From Cruorifilaria tuberocauda (Eukaryota; Nematoda; Chromadorea; Rhabditida; Onchocercidae): DNA of 22,187 nucleotides. Below are positions 1 through 8,679 of this stretch, one piece after another (the first letter of the stretch is position 1; each line of letters opens with the position of its first letter). Both the position numbers and the translations under genes were made by a program. Location of the stretch: contig JABVXU010000760.1 in assembly GCA_013365365.1 (NCBI GenBank), forward strand, positions 1-22,187. Direction: 5' to 3'. The notes below the pieces were generated by a model. The model searched no databases. It was not told where the DNA came from and worked only from the letters and a program-made list of their open reading frames with translations.

Positions 1-60
1 AATAATAATAATAATAATAAAAGAATAATAATAATAATAATAAATCATAATAACAGTAGA
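1..60. repeat. (TAA)n microsatellite
   Basis: The window opens inside an AAT/TAA trinucleotide run, interrupted once near position 22 by an AAAAG and decaying after about position 45. The left end may lie outside the window. It is a simple-sequence repeat with no coding signal. Confidence 0.9.
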
Positions 61-130
61 ACTAAATTAATAATCATTAAATCGATGCTAATATTTCACT
101 ACTTATTCTTATATCATATAGTTATCATTC

Positions 131-189
131 ATTCTTATTCTTAGTATCTTAGTATCCGTGAATATTTTTAGTATTCTTATTCTTAGTAT
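131..189. repeat. 17 bp direct repeat, 42 bp apart
   Basis: ATTCTTATTCTTAGTAT occurs exactly at 131-147 and 173-189. TTAGTAT also appears between the copies. This is a small, locally duplicated AT-rich segment with no recognised function. Confidence 0.75.
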
Positions 190-233
190 GATAATATAAA
201 GAGCAGTAATATCAATTATCACTATCATTAATA

Positions 234-252
234 AATGAATGAATGAATGAAT
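234..252. repeat. (AATG)n microsatellite
   Basis: Four to five AATG units in a row, ending in AATC. Simple-sequence repeat. Confidence 0.85.
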
Positions 253-460
253 CAATCTAAAATGGATAATTTAATCGCATTATTTTATCTTAAAATTATA
301 GCTATAAATGAAGAAATCTTTCTTTTTTTTCCTCTTCGTATAACAATATGATTCATTTTCTCGTGCTAAATTTTTTAAGGAATTATAAATAGTATCTTGC
401 TATTATCGTATGTGAATGCGATGATTCATTTCGTAGATATGAATAATCCGTGAATAACAC

Positions 461-476
461 ACGTATATTTATACGT
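461..476. repeat. Perfect short palindrome ACGTATA-TT-TATACGT
   Basis: Seven-base arms ACGTATA and TATACGT are separated by TT, giving two inverted ACGT cores. It could be a dimeric DNA-binding site or a tiny cruciform. Only the symmetry is seen; no function can be shown. Confidence 0.6.
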
Positions 477-681
477 AAAGCAAATTTCTCAACATACAGA
501 TATCATCAGTAACATATGCTATAAATACGAAAATAGCATTATATTTGTAGCAAAAAAATTTATGAAGCGTAAAAAGATGTGAATGTGAAATTTTGAAGGA
601 AGAAAATAATAGTTTGAAATAAATAAATTTTAAACGATAATGAATGGTTATCTGGAAAATACTTTAACAACTTTAACTTAC

Positions 682-731
682 AAACAGCAGTTCCCCAAGT
701 AACTTCATTAATATTCAATTTAAATGCTAAA
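682..731 (-). other. Exon-like patch (minus strand), unproven
   Basis: Read on the minus strand, a 50 nt segment follows TTTATCATAG (acceptor-like) and ends directly before GTAAGTT, a full consensus donor. Its open frame reads LAFKLNINEVTWGTAV, with ordinary rather than homopolymer codons. The same frame stays open from a Met at 760 to 560 (66 codons), but the part after the donor becomes low-complexity. The residues N-I-N-E-V-T-W-G-T faintly recall the WGT motif near the C-terminal part of chitin synthases. That is a memory-based resemblance over nine residues, and the usual following R/K and acidic residues are absent, so no family is assigned. A second acceptor-like ATTTTCCAG lies only 30 nt past the donor, too close for a normal intron. 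Confidence 0.2.
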
Positions 732-760
732 CTATGATAAATGAGCATAAGTACATTCAA

Positions 761-1200
761 ATGAAATTCGATAGAAGATTGGAAAATTTTAATTTTATAA
801 AAAGTTTTTTTTTTGTTTAAATTACAATTAATTAAATGTGTAAAAATTTTTTTTGTATTAATTAAAAGAAGAAAAAAAAATTTTTTTGATGAAAAATTTT
901 AATTTGATTCATATTGATGATAATATTTTAAGATTTGATTAATAAGATTTAATTAATAAGATAAATAAGATTTAATTTGCTTCATAAAATAATCTTAAAA
1001 CAAAATATTTCATTAGCATACTTACTAACTATCTTATATTGTCACCATCGTATACTTTCCAAAAAAAGTTTCGGAGTAAAAATCAGGCTTATCACATCAA
1101 TCATATCCTATAGTTACAAAAAAAAGAAAGAAAAGTTTGAAAGTAAAATTAGGTTTGTTATTATTTCATTATAAAATAAAATGAATGATAAAACAATGTA
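761..1200. other. AT-rich spacer, no gene seen
   Basis: Long A and T runs (790-900) are followed by TAATAAGATTTAATTAA-type near repeats at 935-980. A 65-codon plus-strand frame at 977-1174 is Lys/Ile/Tyr-rich and has no splice-like borders. I treat it as chance. Confidence 0.6.
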
Positions 1201-1206
1201 ACAAAC

Positions 1207-1252
1207 GTAATACAAATACTGTATTAATACTGTAGTAATACAAATACTGTAT
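1207..1252. repeat. 18 bp direct repeat, 28 bp period
   Basis: GTAATACAAATACTGTAT is present exactly at 1207-1224 and 1235-1252, with a partial TAATACTGTA between the copies. It is a short tandem duplication. Confidence 0.8.
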
Positions 1253-1811
1253 CAAATTTTTATCCCTCAAATAGTCATTAATCATTGTATGAGAAAAACT
1301 TAATCTAACCTGTTTAATGTCATTTTTGATCATAAATAAACTTAAATTTTGATATATACTGATTTATATTCCATCAAAACCAATAAAATTTATCTGAAAG
1401 ATTAGTTAAAAATAAAAATAAAAAATGAAAAACAACAGCAAAAAAAAAACTTTTTCAATATTACAATTCATTCGGTAGCTTAACAATTTTTTCATTATTT
1501 TCTTCAAATTTTCATCCCTCATTTAATAATAATTCATTTACGTCATTTTAAATTGAAATTGATAAAGAAATAAATGACATTTGATTTTAAAAAGAAAAAA
1601 AAAATTTTTAATATTTAGCTGATTCATCCAAGGTTTATTTAATAGATTACTTAATATATCGGAAATTTATTTTTAATTAGAAATCATTCGAATCAACCAT
1701 GACAGAATATCAGCTAGAAGATTATAAACAAACATTAAAGAGATATAAGGAGAAATAAAAATTAAAATTAAGTTTACCATATGAGAAGCATGCTTTTTTC
1801 CTTTGTCTTTC

Positions 1812-2130
1812 TTATTTAGAATATTCATATTTTTATTTATTTATTTTTTTAAAAAAAGGAAAAGAAATTTTGAAAATGTTTTTTATTTAGGTTACTTATA
1901 TTTTTTACTTACATTTTTTATCCTCATATATATTCCTTTTTAAAAAAAGAAATTTATATTTTTTTATATTTATATTTCTCATATTTATATATATATACTT
2001 TTTTAAAAAAGGAAAAGAAGTTTTAATAATGTTCCTTATTTAGGATACTTATATTTTTTTATATTGATATTTTTTCATGTTTATACACATTTTTTAAAAA
2101 GCGAGAAAAGCAGTTTTGAAAATGAAATCA
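1812..2130. repeat. Degenerate 62-91 bp tandem repeat
   Basis: The pattern T5-7 A5-7 GGAAAAG(A) ... TTATTTAG(G/A)(T/A)TACTTATATTTTTT recurs. The A-run/GGAAAAG junctions fall near 1858, 1949, 2011 and 2101, giving spacings of about 91, 62 and 90 bp; the short unit has lost its middle. TTATTTAG marks the other half of the unit at about 1812, 1883 and 2036. Each unit carries a T-run/A-run palindrome that can fold on itself. I recognise no family. Confidence 0.7.
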
Positions 2131-2548
2131 ATGATTTGAGAACATCAAATCTGCGAGTGAATGCGAGGGATATGTCATTTTGAAATGTTTGAAATGAATC
2201 CCAGCTGACAAATTTTTGTTTTGCATTTTACTTAAATATGTCCTAAATTGTGTAGTAGCCCAGAAAGTAAAGAATAAAAAAAGTGTTATTCCAGCTAAGC
2301 CAGAGGGGTAAAGGCTTCCTATCTGCTTTATATTTGTAATTTCAAGCTAATTCTCGAAATTTATCCTGAAAAAAAAAATCGTTATCTAATAATTTGTACA
2401 AGTTAGAGAAAGTCTTTATCAATAATTACTGAAAAAAAAAAAGGATAACTGTGAAAATTTAAGGAAAAAATTTGCAAAATTTTTTTTTATCTTATCATCT
2501 AATCAACGAGAGTGCAAGCAGAAAATTACTTCTTTTAATTGATTTCAG

Positions 2549-2639
2549 GATAACTGCCATATCTCTAAAAATCATGGTTAATCGCGCATTAATCTCTTCT
2601 ATATTATATAAGCGCGAATTTAGTAAACAACATTTTTAA
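2549..2639 (+). other. Terminal-exon-like patch, unproven
   Basis: TTTTAATTGATTTCAG ending at 2548 is a very good nematode-type 3' splice site. The frame from 2550 stays open for 29 codons to TAA at 2637 and reads ITAISLKIMVNRALISSILY and then KREFSKQHF. It includes a Met (MVNRALISS) at 2574. The segment has unusually many CG dinucleotides for this region (ATCGCGCATT, AAGCGCGAATT). TATTATATAAG inside it also resembles a TATA box, so a promoter is an alternative reading. No partner donor upstream can be assigned, and no family is recognised. Confidence 0.2.
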
Positions 2640-2699
2640 TTTCAAAAAATTTCCCAGAAACAAAAGCTTTTCATTTTATTACTTAAATTAAAATAACAA

Positions 2700-2800
2700 T
2701 GCAACATTCCTTTATCAAACAACACAAGGTAAAATACAAGGTAATACAAGGTACATAAAATAAATACAACGTAAAGTTAACGTAAAGTTTTACACTATTC
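2700..2800. repeat. Short (ACAAGGTAA) and (ACGTAAAGTT) near-tandem repeats
   Basis: ACAAGGTA occurs three times at 10-12 bp spacing (about 2724-2752), followed by ACGTAAAGTT twice. Each AAGGTAA happens to match a splice donor, so splice predictors could misfire here. Confidence 0.65.
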
Positions 2801-3311
2801 TAAATTATGATACAGTTCATTTGATGAAACTTTCGCAAAAATTACGATATTATTACGATTAACTGTAATTAAAATTGCAATCACGATTAAAAATCATAAT
2901 GAGTAAAGAGAATATAGTAAAACTATACAGTAAAATATATATATATAGTAAAAGAATATAGTAAATTCTACAACTGCAAATAGGTTACTTTTTTTTTTTG
3001 ATAAATTCGAATCGAATTTTTATGAAATTCTAGCAACTTTTTTTCCATAAGAAAAATGAGAAAAAAGAAAAAGCTAAAATGTTAAGGATAATATGTTGAA
3101 TGCTATCAGTATTTGAAAGTTAAAGAAGTCTAATGAAAATGAAATGCATAAAAGATATTACTGCATCGTTCATAAATGTTTGGAATATCGTTGGTTATGG
3201 GATGATATCCACAAAAAAAAAGTTTTAATAATTCAGGATTAAAAGCTTTATGTCAAGCAAGCAGGTATGCTAACATTCCAATCGTAATCGCAAAAAAATA
3301 CATTAGCATAA

Positions 3312-3363
3312 CTTTTCCCCCCTCCCCTTCTTTTCTTTACATTTCATTTTCTACGGCGATCGC
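3312..3363. other. C-rich polypyrimidine tract followed by GCGATCGC
   Basis: A pure pyrimidine run with C6 and C4 blocks (3313-3338) stands out in DNA where C is scarce. It is followed by the 8 bp palindrome GCGATCGC at 3356-3363. Polypyrimidine tracts of this type can act as promoter elements or triplex formers in eukaryotes; here that is inference. Confidence 0.5.
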
Positions 3364-3836
3364 TTCAGATAATATTTAATAATATTTTATGTAAATAAAT
3401 CAAATGGTCATCCATCAATCATAAAATGACCTATAAGTTCATATTAGCTTCTTAAATACTTTAATATTAAACTTCAAAATTTACAATAATTTGATGAAGC
3501 ATAATATTTCGATTCTCTTATATTAATTAATTGTTTGTTTAATTATTGTCAGCATTATATAGTAAACTTTAACTTATTACAAATGAATTATTTATTTACT
3601 TTATTAGTTTTTTTTTTTTTTTGCTTATTTCTAGTCAGAAAAGAAAGAGAAATTTTAGCGCGGAAAAATAGCTAAAGTTCAAGTGCTTAAAAAAATTTTT
3701 ATTAATCAAAGTTTATTAATTAAATTTATTTACTGAATCATTTATTGCTTTATTGATTTATTTACTATTACTACTCTTTGGTTTGTTTACTCATTCATTT
3801 CCAGTAATTTCTGAATTGAAAAGGATATATCCACTG

Positions 3837-3856
3837 TGAAGCTAAACTAAGCTTCA
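3837..3856. repeat. 7 bp perfect inverted repeat
   Basis: TGAAGCT and AGCTTCA flank a six-base AAACTA loop. A small possible stem-loop with no further context. Confidence 0.55.
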
Positions 3857-4220
3857 TTAAATCATTTGATGAGATAGCAATAGAATCGTAAATGGGATAC
3901 TTAAGAATACTGAATTCAATGAATAAATTAGCATTCCACAGAATCATGAAAATGATACATTCAGTTACAATTTCTTAAAATTTTAAAATAACAAACTTAT
4001 TTAAACAGTATAATGTTTCAAGTAGTCTATTAAATAAATCTTGATAAAATTTTTTCTAATTTCATTTTATTCTATTCTTTTCTTACTTTAACTTTTAAAA
4101 AGTAAAGTGAAAAAATAGAGATTTTAATTTTATGTTTTCTATAGGAAATGCTAAATCAATAAAGATAAAAACTGGAATAATGACGAAAAAAAATTAGTCG
4201 AATTACAATATTGAAATATT

Positions 4221-4345
4221 TGAATGATATGATTCATATTAATTTAATGATCTGATTCAAACTTGAATGATTTGATTCAAATCAAATTAAATAATAAATA
4301 TGATCTGGTTCAAATTTGAGTGATATGATTCGAATTTAAATTAAC
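4221..4345. repeat. Degenerate 43-53 bp tandem repeat
   Basis: Units begin TGAATGATATGATTCA (4221), TGAATGATTTGATTCA (4264) and TGAGTGATATGATTCG (4317). The second halves share TGATCTG(A/G)TTCAAA. There are about 2.5 copies, varying by indels in the AT-rich middle. ATGATTCAAATC-type inverted symmetry lies within each unit. Confidence 0.75.
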
Positions 4346-4736
4346 TAATAACTGAAGAATCATTCATTTAAATGATAATTAAATATGAAACAATATTATC
4401 ATACTTTTATGATCAGTAAAAAATTAACTTTCGAAATATTCGATGCAGTACAACACCTGCAGAAACTTTTAATGATACAAAACAGCTAGAATGTTTTAAA
4501 AAAAAAAAACTTTGATAATTTTCTCATTTGGCGCTTGATGAAAACAAAAAAGTATATCATGTGATTAATTGGAAAAGGTGCAAAAATAATATCAGGTGAT
4601 TTATCATTTTTAATTATCGGGTATGAGGAAAAAAAAAACAACTAATTCAAAAAAAAAAGAAAACGAAAAAACAATGCTTACAGAAATTAACATAAGAAAT
4701 ATAAAATATTAAACTTTGAAATTTAAAGTGAAACAA

Positions 4737-4850
4737 TTAATTCATTAAATTCTTAAATTCATTAAATTCACTGAAAAAATACAATCATTAAATTCATTAA
4801 ATTAAAATACTAATTCATTGAAAAGAAAATACTAATTTAATTCATCAGAA
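4737..4850. repeat. ATTCATTAA simple-repeat cluster
   Basis: ATTCATTAA or close variants recur many times (4738-4805), followed by AAATACTAATT twice. A low-complexity expansion. Confidence 0.65.
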
Positions 4851-5426
4851 ATGAATGGTACAAAATGGAAAAGAGTGAGAGATCGAAGAAAGATAGTATA
4901 TATTATAGAAGAAAGAATGAAACAAATCAGATTTAATTAATTATAATTAATGATATAAATAATTCTCATATAATTTTCTGATAAGAAATATTTGATAAGA
5001 AATCTGATAAGAAAATTTTTGAAAAAATTTTCAAAAATTGAACATTATAGTTTTTATTATTATTTTCGTTTTTTAAAATTTACTTAAATTTATTTAAAAA
5101 AAAATTTTTTTTCGTTAAATCATTTTTTTTAAATAATATTTGACATAGAAAAGAAAATCGAATCGAATAAATATAAAATAATTACTTCATTATATTTATT
5201 GCTTCAAAAAGTTTTATCATTATATTCATTGAAGCTAGTAATTAATTAGTTGTGAAGTTTTAATTAATTAAAAATATTCAAATTTTTAAAATCAAATCAA
5301 CCAATAAATTAAATGCTAATCCAAAATTGCAAAATTATATTGTTTATATCGTAGTTGAATATAATTGAAATAACTGAATAGAATATATTTCATTTCAATA
5401 ATTTGAAAAAAGAAATTATTTAAAAA

Positions 5427-5525
5427 ATGAATTTATATGTAGCAGAGATTGATAGTGGAGAATTATGTGCTATGATTTCGCGATCTGATCTGAAATCATT
5501 TGAAATCAGGTTAAATATGCTTTGA
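5427..5525 (+). other. Short ORF / exon-like patch, unproven
   Basis: ATG at 5427 opens a 32-residue frame, MNLYVAEIDSGELCAMISRS then DLKSFEIRLNML, ending in TGA at 5523. The residues are balanced and not homopolymer-driven. A possible acceptor (ATATGTAGCAG, ending 5447) and donor (ATCAG/GTTAAA, GT at 5511) would make a 63 nt exon, though both sites are only fair matches. The DNA also has GATTTC...GAAATC inverted arms, so the composition may reflect a hairpin instead. No family is recognised. Confidence 0.2.
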
Positions 5526-5649
5526 TGCTATCCGACTGAACCGGAAATGATAAAAGTGAAAGTAAACCATCTGTGAATGTATTGTTCGTAATCATTTCAA
5601 AAATTTTGCTTATTAATCAAATAAATTTATTGCTCCCTGAAATTTTGAT

Positions 5650-5942
5650 CATAATTTTATTTCAAAAAAAAACGGCAGATATTTTTAGCTAACATAAATG
5701 AAAAAATTAAAAGTTACGTTAAAAATTTTAAGGGAATCGTGAGCCTTTGACGTAAATTTTTGAGAGAATACTGAGCCTTTGACGTAAAATCTTAAGGGAG
5801 TCGTAGGCTTTTGACTTTTTTAGTTTTATTTCGAAGAAAAAAGGCAAATATTGCTTAATATCGTATTATTTTTAGCTAATGGAAATGAAAAAAATTCAAA
5901 GTTACGTAAAAAATTTTCAGAGAATTATGAACTTTTGACGTT
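5650..5942. repeat. Diverged ~187 bp tandem duplication
   Basis: Two copies share a block order: TTTTATTTC, A-rich GGCA(G/A)ATATT, TTTTTAGCTAA, AAATGAAAAAA, AAAGTTACGT, AAAAATTTT, a G(A)GAAT segment and TTTGACGT. AGCTAA lies at 5687 and 5874, and TTTGACGT at 5746 and 5934. Copy two carries about 20 extra bases (TTGCTTAATATCG region) before TTTTTAGC. The shared TTACGT and TGACGT elements are better conserved than the A/T filler. Confidence 0.7.
5724..5815. repeat. 32 bp tandem repeat, three copies
   Basis: GAGCCTTTGACGTAAA at 5741, GAGCCTTTGACGTAAA at 5773 and TAGGCTTTTGAC at 5804 line up at an exact 32 bp period. The preceding halves are AAGGGAATCGT, GAGAGAATACT and AAGGGAGTCG. The copies differ by substitutions but keep the phase. 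It is nested in copy one of the larger duplication. Confidence 0.8.
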
Positions 5943-5963
5943 TTTACCTATTGATGCCTATAG
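5921..5963 (+). other. Consensus 3' and 5' splice sites around 43 nt
   Basis: AAATTTTCAG (ending 5920) is the classic nematode acceptor, and CTATAG/GTAAGTT (GT at 5964) is a strong donor. The 43 nt between are open in one phase only, reading NYELLTFLPIDAY. However, the acceptor lies inside copy two of the duplication, and its equivalent in copy one is TTTTAAG rather than TTTTCAG. It may be a chance pair or a microexon; no family is recognised. Confidence 0.2.
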
Positions 5964-5969
5964 GTAAGT

Positions 5970-7550
5970 TAACATTTTGCCTTATTACTCGGTGAAAAAT
6001 TTTGATTCTCAAAATTCGTATTGAAATTTAGAAAAAAAAAAGAACTTTTATTAAAGTAAGCAAAAAATGATGACAAGGTTAATAGGCTGAAAAATTAAAA
6101 GTAACAGGGTAAAAAATAAAAATTTTAAAAAGAAATGAAAAACGAAAGCAATTATCTCTCATTTGAATGAAATTTCATTTCATTGAATTTAATTACCTAA
6201 GGTCACAACAAAATAGCAAAAACTAATGCATTCAACTGATCGTCTAAATTTGATGATAATTAAATTAACATTTCATTCATTCTAAAAAAAAAGAAACATG
6301 AAAAGAAAAAAAACAAAGCCTACAAAAAAACTTTTTTAGTTTAACATAAAAATTCATCCTTGGACAAAACTAAGCATTCAATCTCTTTTTATTGTTTGAT
6401 AATAAAAAAATTATTAAAATGATAATAATAGACACAGTGAAGTGATAATAATGATAATCAAAAATTTCATTTATCAGTGCAAATATCATTTTGCAGATAT
6501 CATACAATTCAAAGAATATTCAAGTGATAATAAGTAAAATCCCAAATAAATCAATAAAAATATAAACATGATATAAAACTTCGTTTTAAAAGAAAAAAAA
6601 ATACATTTAAAGAATAAAGTAAAAGAACGGCTAAAAGTAAGCTTTATGTAGCAAACAAATAATTTTACAAAAAAAAAAAAAAACAAAATGTTTTAATTTG
6701 TTTCTTTATGACAGTTATTGAGATGAAATGGAATTTTATTTTGCTTCTGTGCTTTATGTCATTTTTTTCTTTCTTACTTTTACAAGTTAAAATGAAATAC
6801 ACGATTCATTATTTCCTTGAATTAGTTAAAATAAAATGTTGAAATTATGATATTCCTCAATTTTCCTCTATTCATCTCTTTTATATATAGGTATAAATGC
6901 TTCTTGATAATATCATATTTCAAATCACTCATGGAAATTGATAATTGATAATTCTGACAGATCACTTGTAGGAAAAAAAAAAGAAACAAGAAAAGACAAT
7001 TATGCTATTAATCAGTAAAGTTGAAAACAAATGTTTCGAAATTATTAAATTTTTGAATATAAATTAAGATTATTAGCAACATAAAAATGAAACAATTAAT
7101 TAATTTGACAGGAATTAATAAATTTCCATTTGAAAATTTTTAAATTTTAAAAAAAATTTAAGAAAGCAATGATTAATGTGTTCATGAAATGTAGCATGTT
7201 TATTGTAAATGATATTAGAATGATGATAAGCTAAATATGACCATATACCTATCAAAATTATCAAATTTTCATAATTTTATGCTGAAAGAAAAACAAGGAT
7301 ATCAAACTTTATTACTTATCATTTCATTTCATTTACTCTATAAGTTTCACTTAAATAAATTCTAACATTAATCATAAAAGAAACATTATGATCGATAAAT
7401 TTTAACTTATGCCATATAGATGAAACGCTGTGTTTGAAATTAACATTTTAATTGTCTAATTTGAAATGATAAATAAACAAATTACAAGAGTAATTAAATA
7501 AAAGAGTAAAGTAAATTAGAAAAAAAAGTAAATAAAAGAGTAAAAGAGGA
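5970..7550. other. AT-rich spacer, no gene seen
   Basis: This stretch is A-rich and poly-A/poly-T interrupted, with GATAATAATGATAAT-type simple repeats near 6400-6460 and an AAAGAGTAAA simple repeat at 7495-7550. A 66-codon minus frame at 6486-6686 is Phe/Ile/Leu-rich because of poly-A complements and is rejected. ATATAGGTATAAA near 6886 is donor-like but isolated. Confidence 0.6.
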
Positions 7551-7554
7551 TTAG

Positions 7555-7578
7555 TTGATTAATTAATTAATTAATTTC
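7555..7578. repeat. (TTAA)n microsatellite
   Basis: ATTAATTAATTAATTAAT run, self-complementary. A similar run recurs at 16487-16506. Confidence 0.85.
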
Positions 7579-8390
7579 TCTTCCATGAATGGAAGAAAAC
7601 ATGTTTACATTAAATGAAAGAAATAAAAAACAAAAAAAAAATGAAGAACTAGAAAAGATAATATGAAAACAAAAATCTTCAACAATGATAAAATACCATT
7701 CGATTCAATAAAATATAAAATTTGATGTGTGAGAAGAGAAAGTGAAATAATTGAATGAAAAGAAAAAATGGAAAATCGAAATCAATTATATTTAATAATT
7801 GATATCAGTAATGGAATCTTTATCACTTTCATGATATCTGATACTGTTTAATTTTGTGTGAATGGTATAGCTCGTAAATTATTCCTTATCAATTTAGTCT
7901 TTTGAATTAAATATATCATGAATTAAGATATCAAAAAGCGGTAATTTCAAATTTTCTAATTTAAAAATTTTCATATTCTGTGCAAAACAAAATGATAATA
8001 TTATCAGTTTTATTAATTCAATCAATAAAAAATGATAGCAAGCTATGAAGAGATGTTAATTTTTGTAAATTTTTTTTTTTTTAACATTTTTATTAAATCA
8101 CTCAATAATATATCGATTTACTGTACTACAGATTTGATATCTTTAAAATGATAACAAAACTTAAATAACCAGTAACATTTTTCCTGATGTCACAATAAAA
8201 CTTGTTGATTTCTCTTTCTGTTGCTTTCTTGCTGCTTTCACTTTCAATTTTCTTGTTGCTTTCTCTTAATTAATGAAATTAGCATAAAATCATTCATTAC
8301 TAAAATTAAATTAGCAAGCGATTTCTAAATAGAAATTACTTTTTTAGTACATAATAATTATCAACAATTACTCTTATAAAAAGTTTGCAG

Positions 8391-8485
8391 TATTTTCGGA
8401 ATCATTGCAATCTGATGCTATTCAGGCTTACACTGGAAAAGACTCGAAGATTCAGAGTGCGGGATGGAGTGAGAGAAATCGATAA
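8391..8485 (+). other. Terminal-exon-like patch, unproven
   Basis: After AAGTTTGCAG (acceptor-like, ending 8390) the frame from 8393 runs 30 codons to TAA at 8483: FSESLQSDAIQAYTGKDSKI then QSAGWSERNR. It is polar and varied in composition, with G+C well above its surroundings. This makes it one of the most protein-like short frames in the window. The frame is open back to TAG at 8345, but that extension is AT-driven. The minus strand of the same DNA has TCTTTTCCAG next to TGTAAG, so orientation is uncertain. Bases 8425-8444 nearly match 12569-12589. No family is recognised and no upstream donor is assigned. Confidence 0.25.
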
Positions 8486-8650
8486 AATAATTTTTTATTA
8501 CAACAATTTAAGATAGATATCTAGCTGGAAAAATGTATAAACAGGTTTCGCTAAAAAATATATAAATGAATTTCATCAATTTATCTGCATGGTTTTTCAT
8601 TCATTTCAAATTTAAGTTTTGATAAGGTAGAAATCTAAGAAAAACTAACG

Positions 8651-8676
8651 AGCAAACGCCTGCTTGTTTGCTTTTT
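8651..8676. repeat. Stem-loop followed by T run
   Basis: AGCAAAC and GTTTGCT (7 bp perfect arms, eight-base loop) are followed by TTTT. The shape resembles a bacterial terminator, but in this eukaryotic context it is probably fortuitous. Confidence 0.4.
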
Positions 8677-8679
8677 CAT

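Noticed and set aside
977..1174. 65-codon plus frame
   Set aside because: Some mixed residues in the middle but flanked by poly-A-derived Lys and lacking any start context or splice signal.
4300..4335. tRNA-like GGTTCAAAT and GATTCGAAT words
   Set aside because: They belong to a tandem repeat; no acceptor stem, D arm or anticodon arm can be drawn around them.
8651..8676. Rho-independent terminator
   Set aside because: The stem plus T run has the shape, but the DNA is eukaryotic in character with no gene upstream; T runs are everywhere.
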